A stretch of DNA of 64,000 bases from Streptomyces sp. NBC_01260 (GTDB taxonomy: Bacteria; Actinomycetota; Actinomycetes; Streptomycetales; Streptomycetaceae). A program made the position numbers and the translations under genes. The stretch spans positions 1,178,001-1,242,000 of the forward strand of contig NZ_CP108464.1 of the NCBI RefSeq assembly GCF_036226405.1, read 5' to 3'. Under the pieces are notes generated by a model, which worked only from the letters and a program-made list of their open reading frames with translations, was not told where the DNA came from and did not search any database. Below, in pieces: positions 1-9,736 of this stretch (position 1 is the stretch's first letter; the number at the start of each line of letters is the position of its first letter).

Positions 1-734
1 CGCGCGACGGCTCCGGCGACTTCACCGCCCAGGTCGGCGGCACCCCGGCCGGCCTGCGCGACGCGCTGGCTGCCACGCTCGGCAACCGCGTCGTCGAGGA
101 GGACCGCGAGATCCCGTTCCGTACGTCCCCGGCGATCGCCCGCGGCGAAGCGGCCCTGGTGCGCACCGACCCGGCGGTCGGCGCACTCGCCTCGTATGTC
201 CTGAACTCCGCCCTCGACGGCGAGGCCGAGGGGCCCCGCCCGGCCCGCCGCTGCGGAGTCGTCACCACGGACGCGGTCACCGTCCGCACCACGCTCCTCC
301 TGGTCCGCTACCGCTTCCACCTCACCCTTCCGTCCCGTACGGGCGAGAAGCAGCTGGTCGCCGAGGACGCCCGGCTGCTCGCCTTCGAGGGGATGCCGCA
401 CCGCGCCCGCTGGCTCGACGACGACACGGCGGCCGAACTCCTCGCGGCCCGCGCCTCGGCCAACACGAACCCGCAGGCGGCCCGCAACCAGATCACCCGC
501 ACCCTGGACGGCCTGGGCGAGCTGACCGCGCACCTGGAGGAGTACGGGGAGCACCTGGCCGCCGAACTGGATGCCTCGCACCGCCGGGTCCGCAAGGCGA
601 ATCGGTCCAACCAGGAGATCGTCCGCGGCTTGAAGGTCGTCCCGCAGAAGCCCGCCGACATCCTCGGCGCCTATGTCTACCTGCCCGCGAACCCGGCCGC
701 CGCCGGTGTGAACCCCGCTGGAGCTGTCGCCTGA
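1..734 (+). CDS. C-terminal part of a probable DISARM-type helicase (DrmD-like), 5' end outside window
   Basis: The reading frame is open from base 3 to a TGA at 732-734, so only the last 243 or so residues of a larger protein are visible. No helicase motif lies in this part. It is mostly charged and helical, with a probable coiled coil near 480-610 and a basic segment around RRVRKANRSNQEIVRGLK. The identification rests on context: the stop overlaps the start of an Eco57I-like adenine methylase (TGATG), the class 1 DISARM arrangement of a SNF2-like helicase (DrmD) followed by DrmMI. Several other restriction or BREX-like systems also pair a helicase with such a methylase, so this is an inference. 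The upstream sequence would settle it. Confidence 0.5.
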   Translation, partial: RDGSGDFTAQVGGTPAGLRDALAATLGNRVVEEDREIPFRTSPAIARGEAALVRTDPAVGALASYVLNSALDGEAEGPRPARRCGVVTTDAVTVRTTLLLVRYRFHLTLPSRTGEKQLVAEDARLLAFEGMPHRARWLDDDTAAELLAARASANTNPQAARNQITRTLDGLGELTAHLEEYGEHLAAELDASHRRVRKANRSNQEIVRGLKVVPQKPADILGAYVYLPANPAAAGVNPAGAVA

Positions 735-3700
735 TGTCCGCCGCCACCCGCACCGCCCCGGCCTTCACCTCCGTCACCACAGTCGGCGGCCTGCTCCCCT
801 CCGACATGCTGCTGCGCATCGCGGAGGCAGCGAAGCTGCCCGGCACGAAGCCGGCCGACTACCACCTGCCCGCCTCCGTCGCCGTCCGAGACGAGGCCGA
901 GCGCGCCTGGGAGTACCTCAAGCCGCTCTGGCGCGACCTCCGCACAGCCCTCCCCTCGGACCCGACCACGGGCTCCCCGGCGGCTGACCCGACGGGCCGC
1001 GCGGGCAACGACTGGCTCGCCCAGCTCTTCCGCAAGCTCGACTTCGGCCGCCTCACGGAAATCGGCCCCTCCGGCATCCCTGCCGACTCCGACCCGGCCA
1101 AGCACTTCCCCGTCTCTCACCGCCACGGAGCGGCCCTGGTCCACCAGATCCCCTGGAACCAGGAACTCGACAAGCGCGCGACGGCCGGGCAGATGCCGGC
1201 CCAGTCGATGCTCCAGGACTGCCTCAACCGCACTGGGGCCCATCTGTGGGCAATCCTCACCAACGGCCGCCGTGTACGCCTGCTGCGCGACTCGTCGGCG
1301 ATGGCGACGGCGGCGTACGTCGAGTTCGACCTCGAGTCGATCTTCGACGGCGAACTTTTCAGCGAGTTCGTGCTGCTGTACATGACGCTGCACGCGTCGC
1401 GCTTCGAGGTGGCCGAGGGGCAGCCGGCGTCGGGGTGCTGGCTGGAGAAGTGGCGGACGATCGCCATCGAGTCCGGCAGCCGCGCCCTCGACCACTTCCG
1501 CGACGGCGTCCAGGCGGCCCTCACCACCCTAGGCACAGGATTCCTGAGCCACCCGCACAACAACGACCTCCGCCAGAACCTGGACGTCCACGCGTTCCAG
1601 ACGTCGCTGCTGCGGCTCGTCTACCGGATGATCTTCCTCTTCGTCGCTGAGGACCGCGGCGCGCTCCTGGACCCGGCGGCCGACGAGCAGACCCGCGAGC
1701 GCTACGCCCGCTACTTCTCAACTGCGCGGCTGCGCCGCCACGCCCTGCGCCGCCTGGGCACCGCACACGACGACCAGTACCGCGCCCTGGCGCTGCTGGT
1801 CGACGCCCTCGGTTCCGAGGACGGCCGCCCCGAGCTGGGCTTGATGGGTCTCGGCGGACTGTTCAACGACACCGGAGCGGACGTACCTCTGCGTAACGTC
1901 CGCCTGTCCAACCGCCACCTCTTCGAAGCCGTACGACACCTGGCACGGGTCCGCGACGCGGGATCCGCCCGCTGGCGCCCCGTCGACTACCTGCACATGG
2001 GCTCCGAGGAACTCGGCTCAGTTTACGAGGCGCTCCTCGAGTTGGTGCCCAAGCACAGCCCCGCCGACCGCACCTTCGAACTGGTCGACCGCATCGGCAA
2101 CGACCGCAAGAAGACCGGAAGCTACTACACCCCGGCCCCACTCACCGAAACGCTCCTGGACTCCACGCTGAACCCGGTGATCGACGCCGCCACCAAGCGT
2201 GGCGAGCGGAATGCCGCCGCCAACGGCCACCCCGACCCCACCGACACGATCGTCGACGAACTGCTGTCGCTGACCGTGTGCGACCCTGCCTGCGGCTCCG
2301 GCCACTTCCTGGTGGGCGCCGCCCGCCGCATCGCCAAGCGGGTGGCGGCGGTCCGCGAGCACAACCCCGAGCCAACGGCCGAGGCCGTACGCCACGCCAT
2401 GCACGAGGTCGTCGCACGTTGCGTCTACGGCGTCGACCTCAACCCGATGGCGGTCGAACTGGCAAAGGTCTCCTTGTGGCTGGAGGCCATGGAACCCGGC
2501 CGGCCGCTCGGCTTCCTCGACTCTCACATCAAGTACGGCAACGGGCTGATCGGGACGACTCCGGCCCTGCTGCGGGACGGCATCCCGGACAAGGCGTTCA
2601 AGAGCGCCGAGGGCGACGACGACAAGTGGGCCAAGCAGCTCCTGAAGCGCAATACGGAGGAACGCCGGGGACAAGGGGGCCTGTTCGAGGTCGAGACGGA
2701 GACAAAGGTCGCCAACTCCTCGTTCGCGCGCGGCCTGCGCCGGATCACCTCCGCCCCGGCCGACAATCTCGCCGATGTACGCCGCAAGGAGACCGCCTAC
2801 CGCGACTGGTCGACGTCGGCCGAGTACCTGCGCGCTCTGCACCTGGCAGACGCATGGTGCGCGGCATTCGTCTGGGTCAAGAACGAGGACGCGCCCCCGG
2901 CCATCACGCACAAGATCTTCCGCAGCCTGGAGAACCCCGAGGGCGACGCGGCCCCGCAATCCACGCATGACGAGATCGTGTGGCTGCGCGACCAATACGC
3001 CTTCTTCCACTGGCACCTGGAGTTCCCAGAGGTCTTCCACGTGCCGGAAGACCCGGCCCTGACCGAGGCTGGAAGGGTGTCCGAAGCAATCGCCCCGGGC
3101 ACGGGTTGGGGCGGCGGGTTCTCGTGCGTGGTGGGCAACCCGCCGTGGGACAAGGTCGACTTCGAGGACAAGAAGTACTTCAGCGTGGTCGCCCCCGAGA
3201 TCGCGGAGATCGCGGGCACGGCGCGGCGCACGGCCATCACCGAGTGGGAGGCGGAGCACCCAGAGGGCGGGAAGCGATACCGGGAGGCGCGGCGCGCAGT
3301 CAAGGGGACGTTCCACTTCGCCGGGGACTCGGGAGGGTTCCCGTTGTGCGCGGAGGGGTTGACGGTCAAGGGCGTCAACTCCCTCCAGACGGACACCTTG
3401 TTCGCCGAGCGTATGGCGAACGTCGTCGCGGCCGAAGGCCGCTTCGGCCTGATCCTGCAGACAGCCATCGCGACAGGGGCCGGCTCCCAACATCTCTTCG
3501 GGGACTTCACCCGGCGGGGGGCGCTGGCCTCGCTCTACGACTTCGAGAACAGGCGCCCCAAGTCGGCCACGCTCCCCAAGGGCGGCAAGTGGTTCGAGAG
3601 CGTGGATTCCCGCATCAAGTTTTGCCTGCTGTCCCTCACCGGGCGCGCCGCGCGTGCGGACGCCAGCCGCGTCGGCTTCTTCCTTTCTGACACCACGGAC

Positions 3701-4942
3701 ATCGAGGACCCGAACCGCGTCTTCGCCCTGGACCCGGAGGACTTGGCCCGGATCAACCCCAACACTGGCACGCTCCCAGTGTTCCGCACCCAGCGGGACG
3801 CCGACATCACGGCTGCGGTATACCGACGAATTCCGGTGCTGTGGGAGGAAGCGCGGCGGGACGGCAACCCATGGGGCATCGCTTTCAAGCGACTCTTCGA
3901 CATGACCGACGACTCCGACCTCTTCCGCAGCCGCGAGAGGCTTGAGGCCGAGGGGTGGGAACTGCGCGGGAATGTGTTCGCGCGGGGCGGGGAGCGGATG
4001 CTGCCCCTGTACGAAGGCAAGATGGTCAACTTCTTCAATCACCGCGCGGCCGACGTCGTGAAGAGTCTCACCGCCGTCAACCGCCAGAACCAGCCCCGCT
4101 ACCTTCCCGTCGAGGACCTGCAGGACGCCACGCGCCTGGCCGTCCCGCTGAACTGGATCCAGCGGGACGGTAAGATCCCCACCCGCCGCAACAACAAGGA
4201 CGTCAAAGTCAAGGGAGTCGAACTTCGCCTCAATGAGGAGCACTGGGACCGTGACTGGCTCTGCGGCTGGTGCGACGTCACCGCATCGACAAACGAGCGC
4301 ACCGCCATCCCCGCCTTCCTTCCCCGCACCGCCGTAGGGCACAAGTTCCCTCTGATGTTCCCCCGCGTCGCGCCCCCGCTGATGGCCGCCCTGATCGCCG
4401 CCCAGTCCTCCCTGATTTTCGACTTCGTCAGCCGCCAGAAGATCGGCGGCGTCAGCATGGGCCTCTTCATCTGGAAGCAACTCCCCGTCCCCACTCCCCC
4501 CACTCTCAAGCCCCATCTCCCCTTCCTCCTCCCGCGCGTCCTCGAACTCGTCTACACCGCCTACGACATGACTCCCCTCGCCCGCGATTTGAGCGACGAC
4601 GGCGAGCCGTTCCGCTGGGACGAGAACCGCCGCGCCCAGCTGCGCGCTGAGCTGGACGCGTACTTCTTCCACCTCTACGGGATCGACCGCGAGGACACCG
4701 GCTACATCCTCGAGTCGTTCCAGTCTGAGTCAGGCGGACTGAAGAACAACGAGATCGCCAAGCACGGCGAGTACCGCACCAAGCGCTTGATCCTCGCCGA
4801 GTACGACCGCATGACCGCCGCTGGCCTCACCCTCGAAACCCCGCTCGCCGAAGGCGAATCCGGCACCTACCGCTCCACCCTCACCCCACCCCCCGGCCAC
4901 GGCCCGCGGCACAGCCCCGCGCGAAACGGAGAGACTGGATGA
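734..4942 (+). CDS. drmMI: Large Eco57I-type adenine-specific DNA methyltransferase, DISARM class 1 (DrmMI-like)
   Basis: This 1402-aa protein should methylate adenine using S-adenosylmethionine. SAM motif I, DPACGSGHFLVGAARR, lies at about residue 516. The catalytic motif IV, NPPW, is at about residue 803 in VVGNPPWDKVDFEDKKYF, typical of Eco57I/class I N6-adenine methylases. The long N-terminal third has no motif I recognise, and the C-terminal half probably carries target recognition. No separate nuclease motif is obvious. The start overlaps the upstream stop by one base and the stop overlaps the EcsC gene (ATGA), so these genes are cotranscribed. Length and order fit DrmMI of class 1 DISARM. 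A PglX-like BREX methylase is the main alternative, but no PglZ or BrxC is visible here. Confidence 0.8.
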   Translation: MSAATRTAPAFTSVTTVGGLLPSDMLLRIAEAAKLPGTKPADYHLPASVAVRDEAERAWEYLKPLWRDLRTALPSDPTTGSPAADPTGRAGNDWLAQLFRKLDFGRLTEIGPSGIPADSDPAKHFPVSHRHGAALVHQIPWNQELDKRATAGQMPAQSMLQDCLNRTGAHLWAILTNGRRVRLLRDSSAMATAAYVEFDLESIFDGELFSEFVLLYMTLHASRFEVAEGQPASGCWLEKWRTIAIESGSRALDHFRDGVQAALTTLGTGFLSHPHNNDLRQNLDVHAFQTSLLRLVYRMIFLFVAEDRGALLDPAADEQTRERYARYFSTARLRRHALRRLGTAHDDQYRALALLVDALGSEDGRPELGLMGLGGLFNDTGADVPLRNVRLSNRHLFEAVRHLARVRDAGSARWRPVDYLHMGSEELGSVYEALLELVPKHSPADRTFELVDRIGNDRKKTGSYYTPAPLTETLLDSTLNPVIDAATKRGERNAAANGHPDPTDTIVDELLSLTVCDPACGSGHFLVGAARRIAKRVAAVREHNPEPTAEAVRHAMHEVVARCVYGVDLNPMAVELAKVSLWLEAMEPGRPLGFLDSHIKYGNGLIGTTPALLRDGIPDKAFKSAEGDDDKWAKQLLKRNTEERRGQGGLFEVETETKVANSSFARGLRRITSAPADNLADVRRKETAYRDWSTSAEYLRALHLADAWCAAFVWVKNEDAPPAITHKIFRSLENPEGDAAPQSTHDEIVWLRDQYAFFHWHLEFPEVFHVPEDPALTEAGRVSEAIAPGTGWGGGFSCVVGNPPWDKVDFEDKKYFSVVAPEIAEIAGTARRTAITEWEAEHPEGGKRYREARRAVKGTFHFAGDSGGFPLCAEGLTVKGVNSLQTDTLFAERMANVVAAEGRFGLILQTAIATGAGSQHLFGDFTRRGALASLYDFENRRPKSATLPKGGKWFESVDSRIKFCLLSLTGRAARADASRVGFFLSDTTDIEDPNRVFALDPEDLARINPNTGTLPVFRTQRDADITAAVYRRIPVLWEEARRDGNPWGIAFKRLFDMTDDSDLFRSRERLEAEGWELRGNVFARGGERMLPLYEGKMVNFFNHRAADVVKSLTAVNRQNQPRYLPVEDLQDATRLAVPLNWIQRDGKIPTRRNNKDVKVKGVELRLNEEHWDRDWLCGWCDVTASTNERTAIPAFLPRTAVGHKFPLMFPRVAPPLMAALIAAQSSLIFDFVSRQKIGGVSMGLFIWKQLPVPTPPTLKPHLPFLLPRVLELVYTAYDMTPLARDLSDDGEPFRWDENRRAQLRAELDAYFFHLYGIDREDTGYILESFQSESGGLKNNEIAKHGEYRTKRLILAEYDRMTAAGLTLETPLAEGESGTYRSTLTPPPGHGPRHSPARNGETG

Positions 4943-5952
4943 GCACGGACTCGGCGATGCCCGCCGAGGGCATACCCGCAATGAGCGCGTACGACCAGAA
5001 GGTCTGGGACGTGCTGAACGAGCACTGGGAGCGCCGCAACAACCCCCGTGGGCTGCCGAACTGGGCGGGCAACGCGCTGAGCCGTTCCGGTGAGGCCGCG
5101 GGGAAGGTCGTGAGCCGCACAAGGCAAGCCGTGCCGGAGGCCGTGAAAGCGCCGATCCGCCGCACGGGCGACGCCGTCACCGCCGCGGCCCTGCGCCCGG
5201 CCCTTGAGGGCGCGATCGCGCTGCTCGAACTGGCCAACACTGCAGCGCTGGAACTCAACGATCCGAAGAGGGTCGAGGCCCTCGCCCGTAAGCAGGGCGT
5301 CGAGCTGGACACGTTCGCCGCGCTGCGGATGGAGGACCTCAAGACCTGCGACCGGCTGCTGACGTCGAACATCCTCAAGTGGCGGACGGTCGGCGCAGCC
5401 GAAGGGGGCGCCATGGGTGTCCTGGCCATGGTCCCCGTCGCCGGCACGCTCGCGGCGATCTCCGCGGACATCCTCGTCATCCAGGTACTCAGCACCGCGA
5501 TCGCCGCGCGCGTCGCGTACTCCTACGGCTACGACGCCAGGGACCCTGACGAGCAGGCGTTCATCGAGCGTCTGGTGCGCCGGTCCTTCATGGCGCAGGC
5601 GGCGAAGGCCAAGCCGATGACCGAGGCCGCGCGGGCCGCGAACGCGATCCAGGGGCGCGTCAGGTGGTCGGAGAAGCTCCGTAGCGACCACCGTCTGCTG
5701 GCCGCCATCGAGAAGTTGTTGAAGCAGCTCGGTCCGGCCGGCGCCCGGGTTCCGGTCAAGGACGTAGCCAAGTTCGTACCGGTCGTGGGCATCCTCATCG
5801 GTGCCGGCGCGAACGCCGCCATCCTCGGTCGCGTCGCCGCGGACGCCCAGCGGTACTGCCAGACCCGGTTCCTGTGCGAGAAGTACGGGATTCCGTTGCC
5901 CGCCGCTCTGGCGACCGTCTGGGACGACGAGCCGCATACCGACGCCATGTGA
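4939..5952 (+). CDS. EcsC-family protein
   Basis: A 337-aa protein that looks like the EcsC family (PF12787). A central hydrophobic stretch (AEGGAMGVLAMVPVAGTLAA, then ISADILVIQVLST, about residues 154-185) and a second glycine/alanine-rich segment near 275-295 (VPVVGILIGAGANAAILGRV) match the membrane-associated regions of this family. The function of EcsC proteins is not established. The ATG overlaps the methylase stop (ATGA) and is preceded by GGAGAG, so the gene is translationally coupled to the methylase and probably belongs to the same defence operon, where it could attach the system to the membrane or act as an accessory effector. That role is inference only. A later start at 4981 (MSAYDQ) is possible. 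Confidence 0.75.
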   Translation: MSTDSAMPAEGIPAMSAYDQKVWDVLNEHWERRNNPRGLPNWAGNALSRSGEAAGKVVSRTRQAVPEAVKAPIRRTGDAVTAAALRPALEGAIALLELANTAALELNDPKRVEALARKQGVELDTFAALRMEDLKTCDRLLTSNILKWRTVGAAEGGAMGVLAMVPVAGTLAAISADILVIQVLSTAIAARVAYSYGYDARDPDEQAFIERLVRRSFMAQAAKAKPMTEAARAANAIQGRVRWSEKLRSDHRLLAAIEKLLKQLGPAGARVPVKDVAKFVPVVGILIGAGANAAILGRVAADAQRYCQTRFLCEKYGIPLPAALATVWDDEPHTDAM

Positions 5953-6094
5953 ACAGCGTTTCGCCGCCTCGGCATGCACGGTCGCAGGTCTGGGGACTCC
6001 TCCTCGAGAGCCCGCCCCTCGGCCCGAGGCCAGTCCCCGACACAGCGGGGAAGAACAGTCCGGTAGGTCTCACACCCTCGGGGGGATGATCGTC

Positions 6095-7741
6095 ATGGAA
6101 CCGCGCGGCTACCGCATGGTCGTGTCGACTGAGCAGAGCTTCGTCGACACCTGCGCTATCGCGGAACGGCAGTTGTACACATGGCTCGGCGAGAAGCGGT
6201 ACGACACCTCCGGAATCGACGAGGGTCGGACCGACATCGCCCCGCACGTCTTTCTGGACCGTGACTCCGCCTCAGGACGGAAGGGATCGTACAGCCGGTG
6301 GCGTATGCGGGAGACGCCGTCCGCCGACTCGGGTACCTGGCAGTCGACCCTCGTCGTCCGCTCCGGCTCGCGGGAGGACGAGCGCCGCACCTGGGTCCAG
6401 GTCGACATCGAGCACCAGCCCGCGCGGGAGGACCAGTTCCCCACCCCCGCCAAGCCCCCGCGGCTCGCACGCCTGCTCCTGGACACCCTGGAGGCCCGAG
6501 ACGTCCTCGCTGACGTCGCAACCGCTCCGGCCTTCATCGAGGCGGACGACGTCGACGACCTGATCGAGGAGCTCTGCGACGCGGGACGCAGGATGCCCGT
6601 CGTCATCGCCTCCGTGCCGTATGGGCAGAACCCGGACACCTGGTCGAAGAACGTCGTGGAGCCCCTCTTCCAACATCTGCACGGGCTGGCCGTGCTGTAC
6701 GTCCTCACCCCCGGGGCGCAGTCGCTGCTCAACCGGGCGCTGGAGCTCCACCCCGTGTTCGGCGGCGGTGTGCGCACCTACCTGCCGGGCGTCGACCCGG
6801 CCTGGCGGCCGGACGCCCAGCGCCACCCCGTGATGTCCCGTCGGACCATTGAGGCCAACCCGCGCAAAGCTGCGGCGGTGCTCGCAGTCCTCCCCCAACG
6901 GCTTGCCATGCGCCAGCCGCTGCCAACCGCTCTCCTCAGCGTCCCACGCCTGCGGGCCCGCCCCCGCCCCGCCGTCGACGGTGCCGACCTTGCCGCGCTC
7001 CGCTCGGAGAACGTGACCCTCACCGAGATGCTGGGCGAGGCGGAGCGCGCGGAGTCCGTCCGCGTCAGCGAGGTCAACGACCTCTACGCGGAGCTCGCCC
7101 GCACCGAGCGCAGCAGTGAAGAACTGCGCGACGAGAACGAGGAGTTGTACGACAAGTTCCAGGAGTTCCAGAACACCGTCCGCTTCCTCCGCGGAAGGCT
7201 GGACGCCGCCGGAGACCACTCCGCCCGGCACGCCCAGGTCGACACCCCGGACGTCAGCTACCCGGAGACGTTCGCCGACCTTCTCGACCGGTTGCACGAG
7301 TTGCCCCGCATCACCTTCACCGGCGCCGCCAAGACCACGCGCGGCCTGGACAGCCAGTCGGTCGACAACTGGCTGCGGGTCGCCTGGGACGGGCTGCTGG
7401 CGCTGAACGAGTTCGCCGAGGCTTCCAGCGGTGCGTCGTTCTCGGGCGACTTCCTCAGCTGGTGCAAGTCGGACGTCAACGGCTCGCTCTCCTTCCCGGC
7501 TGCCAAGGTGAAGATGCGCGAGTCGGACTACGTGGCCAACAACGGGAAGTTGCGCACGGAACGCATGCTTCCGGTCCCCGAGGCAGTGGATCCCTCCGGC
7601 CAGGCCTTCATGCAGGCCCACTTGAAGATCGGCGGCGGCAACACGATCGCCCCTCGCCTCCACTTCTTCGACGACACACCCCGCAGCGGGCTGCTCTACG
7701 TCGGCTACCTCGGCCCCCACCTGCGGAACTCTCTCACCTGA
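6095..7741 (+). CDS. Coiled-coil protein of unknown function in the methylase operon
   Basis: I do not recognise this protein of about 548 residues. The open frame extends upstream to 5801, but that part overlaps the EcsC gene. ATG 6095 has a G-rich ribosome site (GGGGGG, 6080-6085) at the right distance; ATG 6086 is an alternative. Residues 1-120 look globular. Residues 125-260 hold alternating strands and helices (MPVVIASVPYG, GLAVLYVLTPG). A clear coiled coil spans about 310-370 (LTEMLGEAERAESVRVSEV and following). The C-terminal 150 residues form a compact domain ending GLLYVGYLGPHLRNSLT, where the repeated GYLGPHL-type ending suggests a conserved fold. The gene lies 142 bp after the EcsC gene on the same strand and may be a sensor or adaptor of the same system. 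Confidence 0.65.
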   Translation: MEPRGYRMVVSTEQSFVDTCAIAERQLYTWLGEKRYDTSGIDEGRTDIAPHVFLDRDSASGRKGSYSRWRMRETPSADSGTWQSTLVVRSGSREDERRTWVQVDIEHQPAREDQFPTPAKPPRLARLLLDTLEARDVLADVATAPAFIEADDVDDLIEELCDAGRRMPVVIASVPYGQNPDTWSKNVVEPLFQHLHGLAVLYVLTPGAQSLLNRALELHPVFGGGVRTYLPGVDPAWRPDAQRHPVMSRRTIEANPRKAAAVLAVLPQRLAMRQPLPTALLSVPRLRARPRPAVDGADLAALRSENVTLTEMLGEAERAESVRVSEVNDLYAELARTERSSEELRDENEELYDKFQEFQNTVRFLRGRLDAAGDHSARHAQVDTPDVSYPETFADLLDRLHELPRITFTGAAKTTRGLDSQSVDNWLRVAWDGLLALNEFAEASSGASFSGDFLSWCKSDVNGSLSFPAAKVKMRESDYVANNGKLRTERMLPVPEAVDPSGQAFMQAHLKIGGGNTIAPRLHFFDDTPRSGLLYVGYLGPHLRNSLT

Positions 7742-7828
7742 GCCACCCTCGGCCCGCCGCCGGGAGACGCGCGCACGCAACAGCCGCCCGCCCCCGATTC
7801 CCCTCGGTGACGGGCGACTCCGGGCCAC

Positions 7829-8020
7829 TCAGCGCGTCGACGCGAAGCCCAGGAACGACGTCCACCCTTCGCGCCCCACCGCGAAGGCGGGCCGCTCAAC
7901 ATCCTTGGAGTCCCGTACGTGGACGGCCTGTTCGGCGAAGGCGACCTCCACGCAGCTGTCGCCCTGACTGCCGCTGTAGCTGGACTTGAACCAGGAAAGT
8001 TCCGTCCTACCGCTGTTCAT
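7829..8020 (-). CDS. DUF397 domain protein
   Basis: A 63-aa protein with the standard DUF397 pattern: WFKSSYSGSQGDSCVEVAF, then VRDSKDVERPAFAVGREGW. DUF397 proteins are small actinobacterial partners of Scr1-type XRE regulators, with toxin/antitoxin-like or developmental roles reported for some pairs. Its ATG is at 8018-8020 and overlaps the stop of the upstream regulator (ATGA), with GAGGAG as ribosome site, so the two are translationally coupled. Confidence 0.9.
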   Translation of the reverse strand: MNSGRTELSWFKSSYSGSQGDSCVEVAFAEQAVHVRDSKDVERPAFAVGREGWTSFLGFASTR

Positions 8021-8904
8021 TGCTCTCCTCGTAGTCGCTCCAGCAAGGCCCGGGATTTTTCTGGGCTCAGGGCCTGCGAGCGCAGTGTTTCATAACGGTG
8101 ACAGACCACACTCACCTCTTTCGGGTCAGAGATCAGCCGCCCGTTCTCCTGACCCTCCGAGTACCCGAACCGACGCCCCTCCCTCGTCTCCAGGACCTGC
8201 ACCGGCCCGTCCAGACAAGCATGTAACCCGCCCTCCAGCGGCACCACCTGCAGTGTCACGTTGCGCGGCGCACTGCGCTCCAGCACATGGTCGAGCAGTC
8301 CGCGCATCGCCTCCGCATCCCCGAACCTTCGCCGGAACACGTGTTCCTCGACGATGAAGCTGAACGGCACGGTCGGCCGCCGACGCATCAGCTCTTGGCG
8401 TTCCATCCGGGCACTGAGCTGCACCTCCAGCTCCTCATCCGTCCGCAACGGAATCGTGCCCTCGAACACCGCCCGCGCGTACCCCTCCGACTGCAACAGC
8501 CCCGGCACCAGCCGGCACTCGTACGTACACAGGCTCGCCGCCTCCCGCTCCAGCCGGGCCCACCTTCGGAACCACGCCGCGAGACCGGCCTCCCCGCGGC
8601 TGAGGTGGCGGGCCGCCTTCCGTATGGCGCCCGTGTTGCCGAGCGCCTCCTCCGCGCGCTCGACAAACGCCTCGTCCGGCATCCGGCGGCCCAGCTCCAC
8701 CGACTCCACGGTGTGCCTGGAATACCGGACCCGGGCGGCGAGTTCCGCCCGGCTGAGCCCCGCGTGCTCACGCAGCGCCTGGACGACCGCGCCGAACGTG
8801 CGCAGGCTGTCCGACGGCTGAGGTTCGCGCTCCCAGTCGCCCTCTGGCGCGGCCCGCGTCCCGACACCCCCGGTTCGCTCCCGGTCCTCGTCGACGTAGT
8901 CCAT
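8017..8904 (-). CDS. XRE-family regulator of the Scr1 type
   Basis: The protein (295 aa from ATG 8904) has an N-terminal helix-turn-helix at about residues 30-85 (FGAVVQALREHAGLSRAELA, then YSRHTVESVELG). It is followed by the long C-terminal domain typical of Scr1-family proteins (WFRRWARLEREAASLCTYEC, and the FRRRFGDAEAMRGLLDHVLE segment). The longer open frame back to 9132 lies in the divergent promoter and is not needed, because ATG 8904 has a strong GAGGAGAGGG site. It is cotranscribed with DUF397 and divergent from an ATP-binding protein, the trio seen at whiJ/abaA-like loci in Streptomyces that affect development and antibiotic production. The ligand and targets are not visible. Confidence 0.9.
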   Translation of the reverse strand: MDYVDEDRERTGGVGTRAAPEGDWEREPQPSDSLRTFGAVVQALREHAGLSRAELAARVRYSRHTVESVELGRRMPDEAFVERAEEALGNTGAIRKAARHLSRGEAGLAAWFRRWARLEREAASLCTYECRLVPGLLQSEGYARAVFEGTIPLRTDEELEVQLSARMERQELMRRRPTVPFSFIVEEHVFRRRFGDAEAMRGLLDHVLERSAPRNVTLQVVPLEGGLHACLDGPVQVLETREGRRFGYSEGQENGRLISDPKEVSVVCHRYETLRSQALSPEKSRALLERLRGEQ

Positions 8905-9065
8905 CCGCGGCCCCTCTCCTCGCACCCGTACCCTGCCGCACAGATCGTGCCCACACAGCGTGACGAACACCGCACCGTACTGTCCACCCCATGTGTCCGT
9001 ACGCTGACTCCGCGTACGTGGTGTCAGCCTCGCCATGGGCACCCAGCACCCACCACTCTGGCGCC

Positions 9066-9671
9066 ATGAACCAAGCGCTCCCCCAACCGGCACAACCAGT
9101 ACGTACGTTCTCGCAGTTGCTGTCGTCCACACCGCGCGGTGCCCGTCTCGCCCGCCTTCTCACCGTGACCGAGCTGCAGTCCTGGGATGCACCGCCCGAC
9201 CTCACGGAGCGTGCCGAACTCGTCGTGGCCGAGCTCGCCGCGAACGCCGTCCTTCACGGTCGCGTCCCCGGCCGCGACTTCCGCCTGGCGCTCGCCTACG
9301 CTCCGCCCACCGAGCACCTCCGCATCGAGGTCACCGACGCCCGCGGCGACCGGCGACCCGAACTGCCGCCCTACGAGCCCGCATCGCTCGGGGACGGCGG
9401 GCGCGGGCTGCTGCTCGTCGACGCGCTCGCCGACCACTGGGACTGCGCGCCCTATCCGCCCTCCGGCAAGACCGTACGCGCCGAGCTCTCGTCAGCGCGG
9501 TCGGTCTCAGCGCCACCGCGGCCCACGGAAGCCGTTGAAGCCACGGGGTGCGTAGCAGAGCACATCAGCGGAACTTGGGGCGCACAGACCCTGCCTCTGA
9601 CTCACCTGTTCAGTCCGGGATCTGCGGGCCCCTCAACAGGGCCGGCCTCACTCCTGCCGCGCACCTTGTAG
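9066..9671 (+). CDS. ATP-binding protein, anti-sigma-factor-like HATPase
   Basis: A 201-aa protein with a GHKL/HATPase_c core: N box ELVVAELAANAVLHG at about residues 52-66, G1 box TDARGDRRPEL near 92, and G2 box GDGGRGLLLVDALADHW near 110. This matches small Streptomyces RsbW/SpoIIAB-like proteins that sit next to XRE/DUF397 pairs. They may act as anti-sigma or kinase-like regulators, although many are uncharacterised. The domain proper ends near residue 140 (KTVRAEL). The last 60 residues are proline/glycine-rich and unlike the family, so the true end may have been altered by a frameshift. The gene is divergent from the XRE regulator across about 160 bp. Confidence 0.85.
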   Translation: MNQALPQPAQPVRTFSQLLSSTPRGARLARLLTVTELQSWDAPPDLTERAELVVAELAANAVLHGRVPGRDFRLALAYAPPTEHLRIEVTDARGDRRPELPPYEPASLGDGGRGLLLVDALADHWDCAPYPPSGKTVRAELSSARSVSAPPRPTEAVEATGCVAEHISGTWGAQTLPLTHLFSPGSAGPSTGPASLLPRTL

Positions 9672-9736
9672 GTGATGCCTGACTCGGGCGGCTCGGCCTT
9701 CGTAGCTCACGTGAACAGTGACCTGAGTGACACATG

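Noticed and set aside
2018..4672. 884-aa open frame antisense to the methylase
   Set aside because: High-GC shadow: Gly/Val/Ala-rich composition with no motif, while the + strand has clear methylase motifs.
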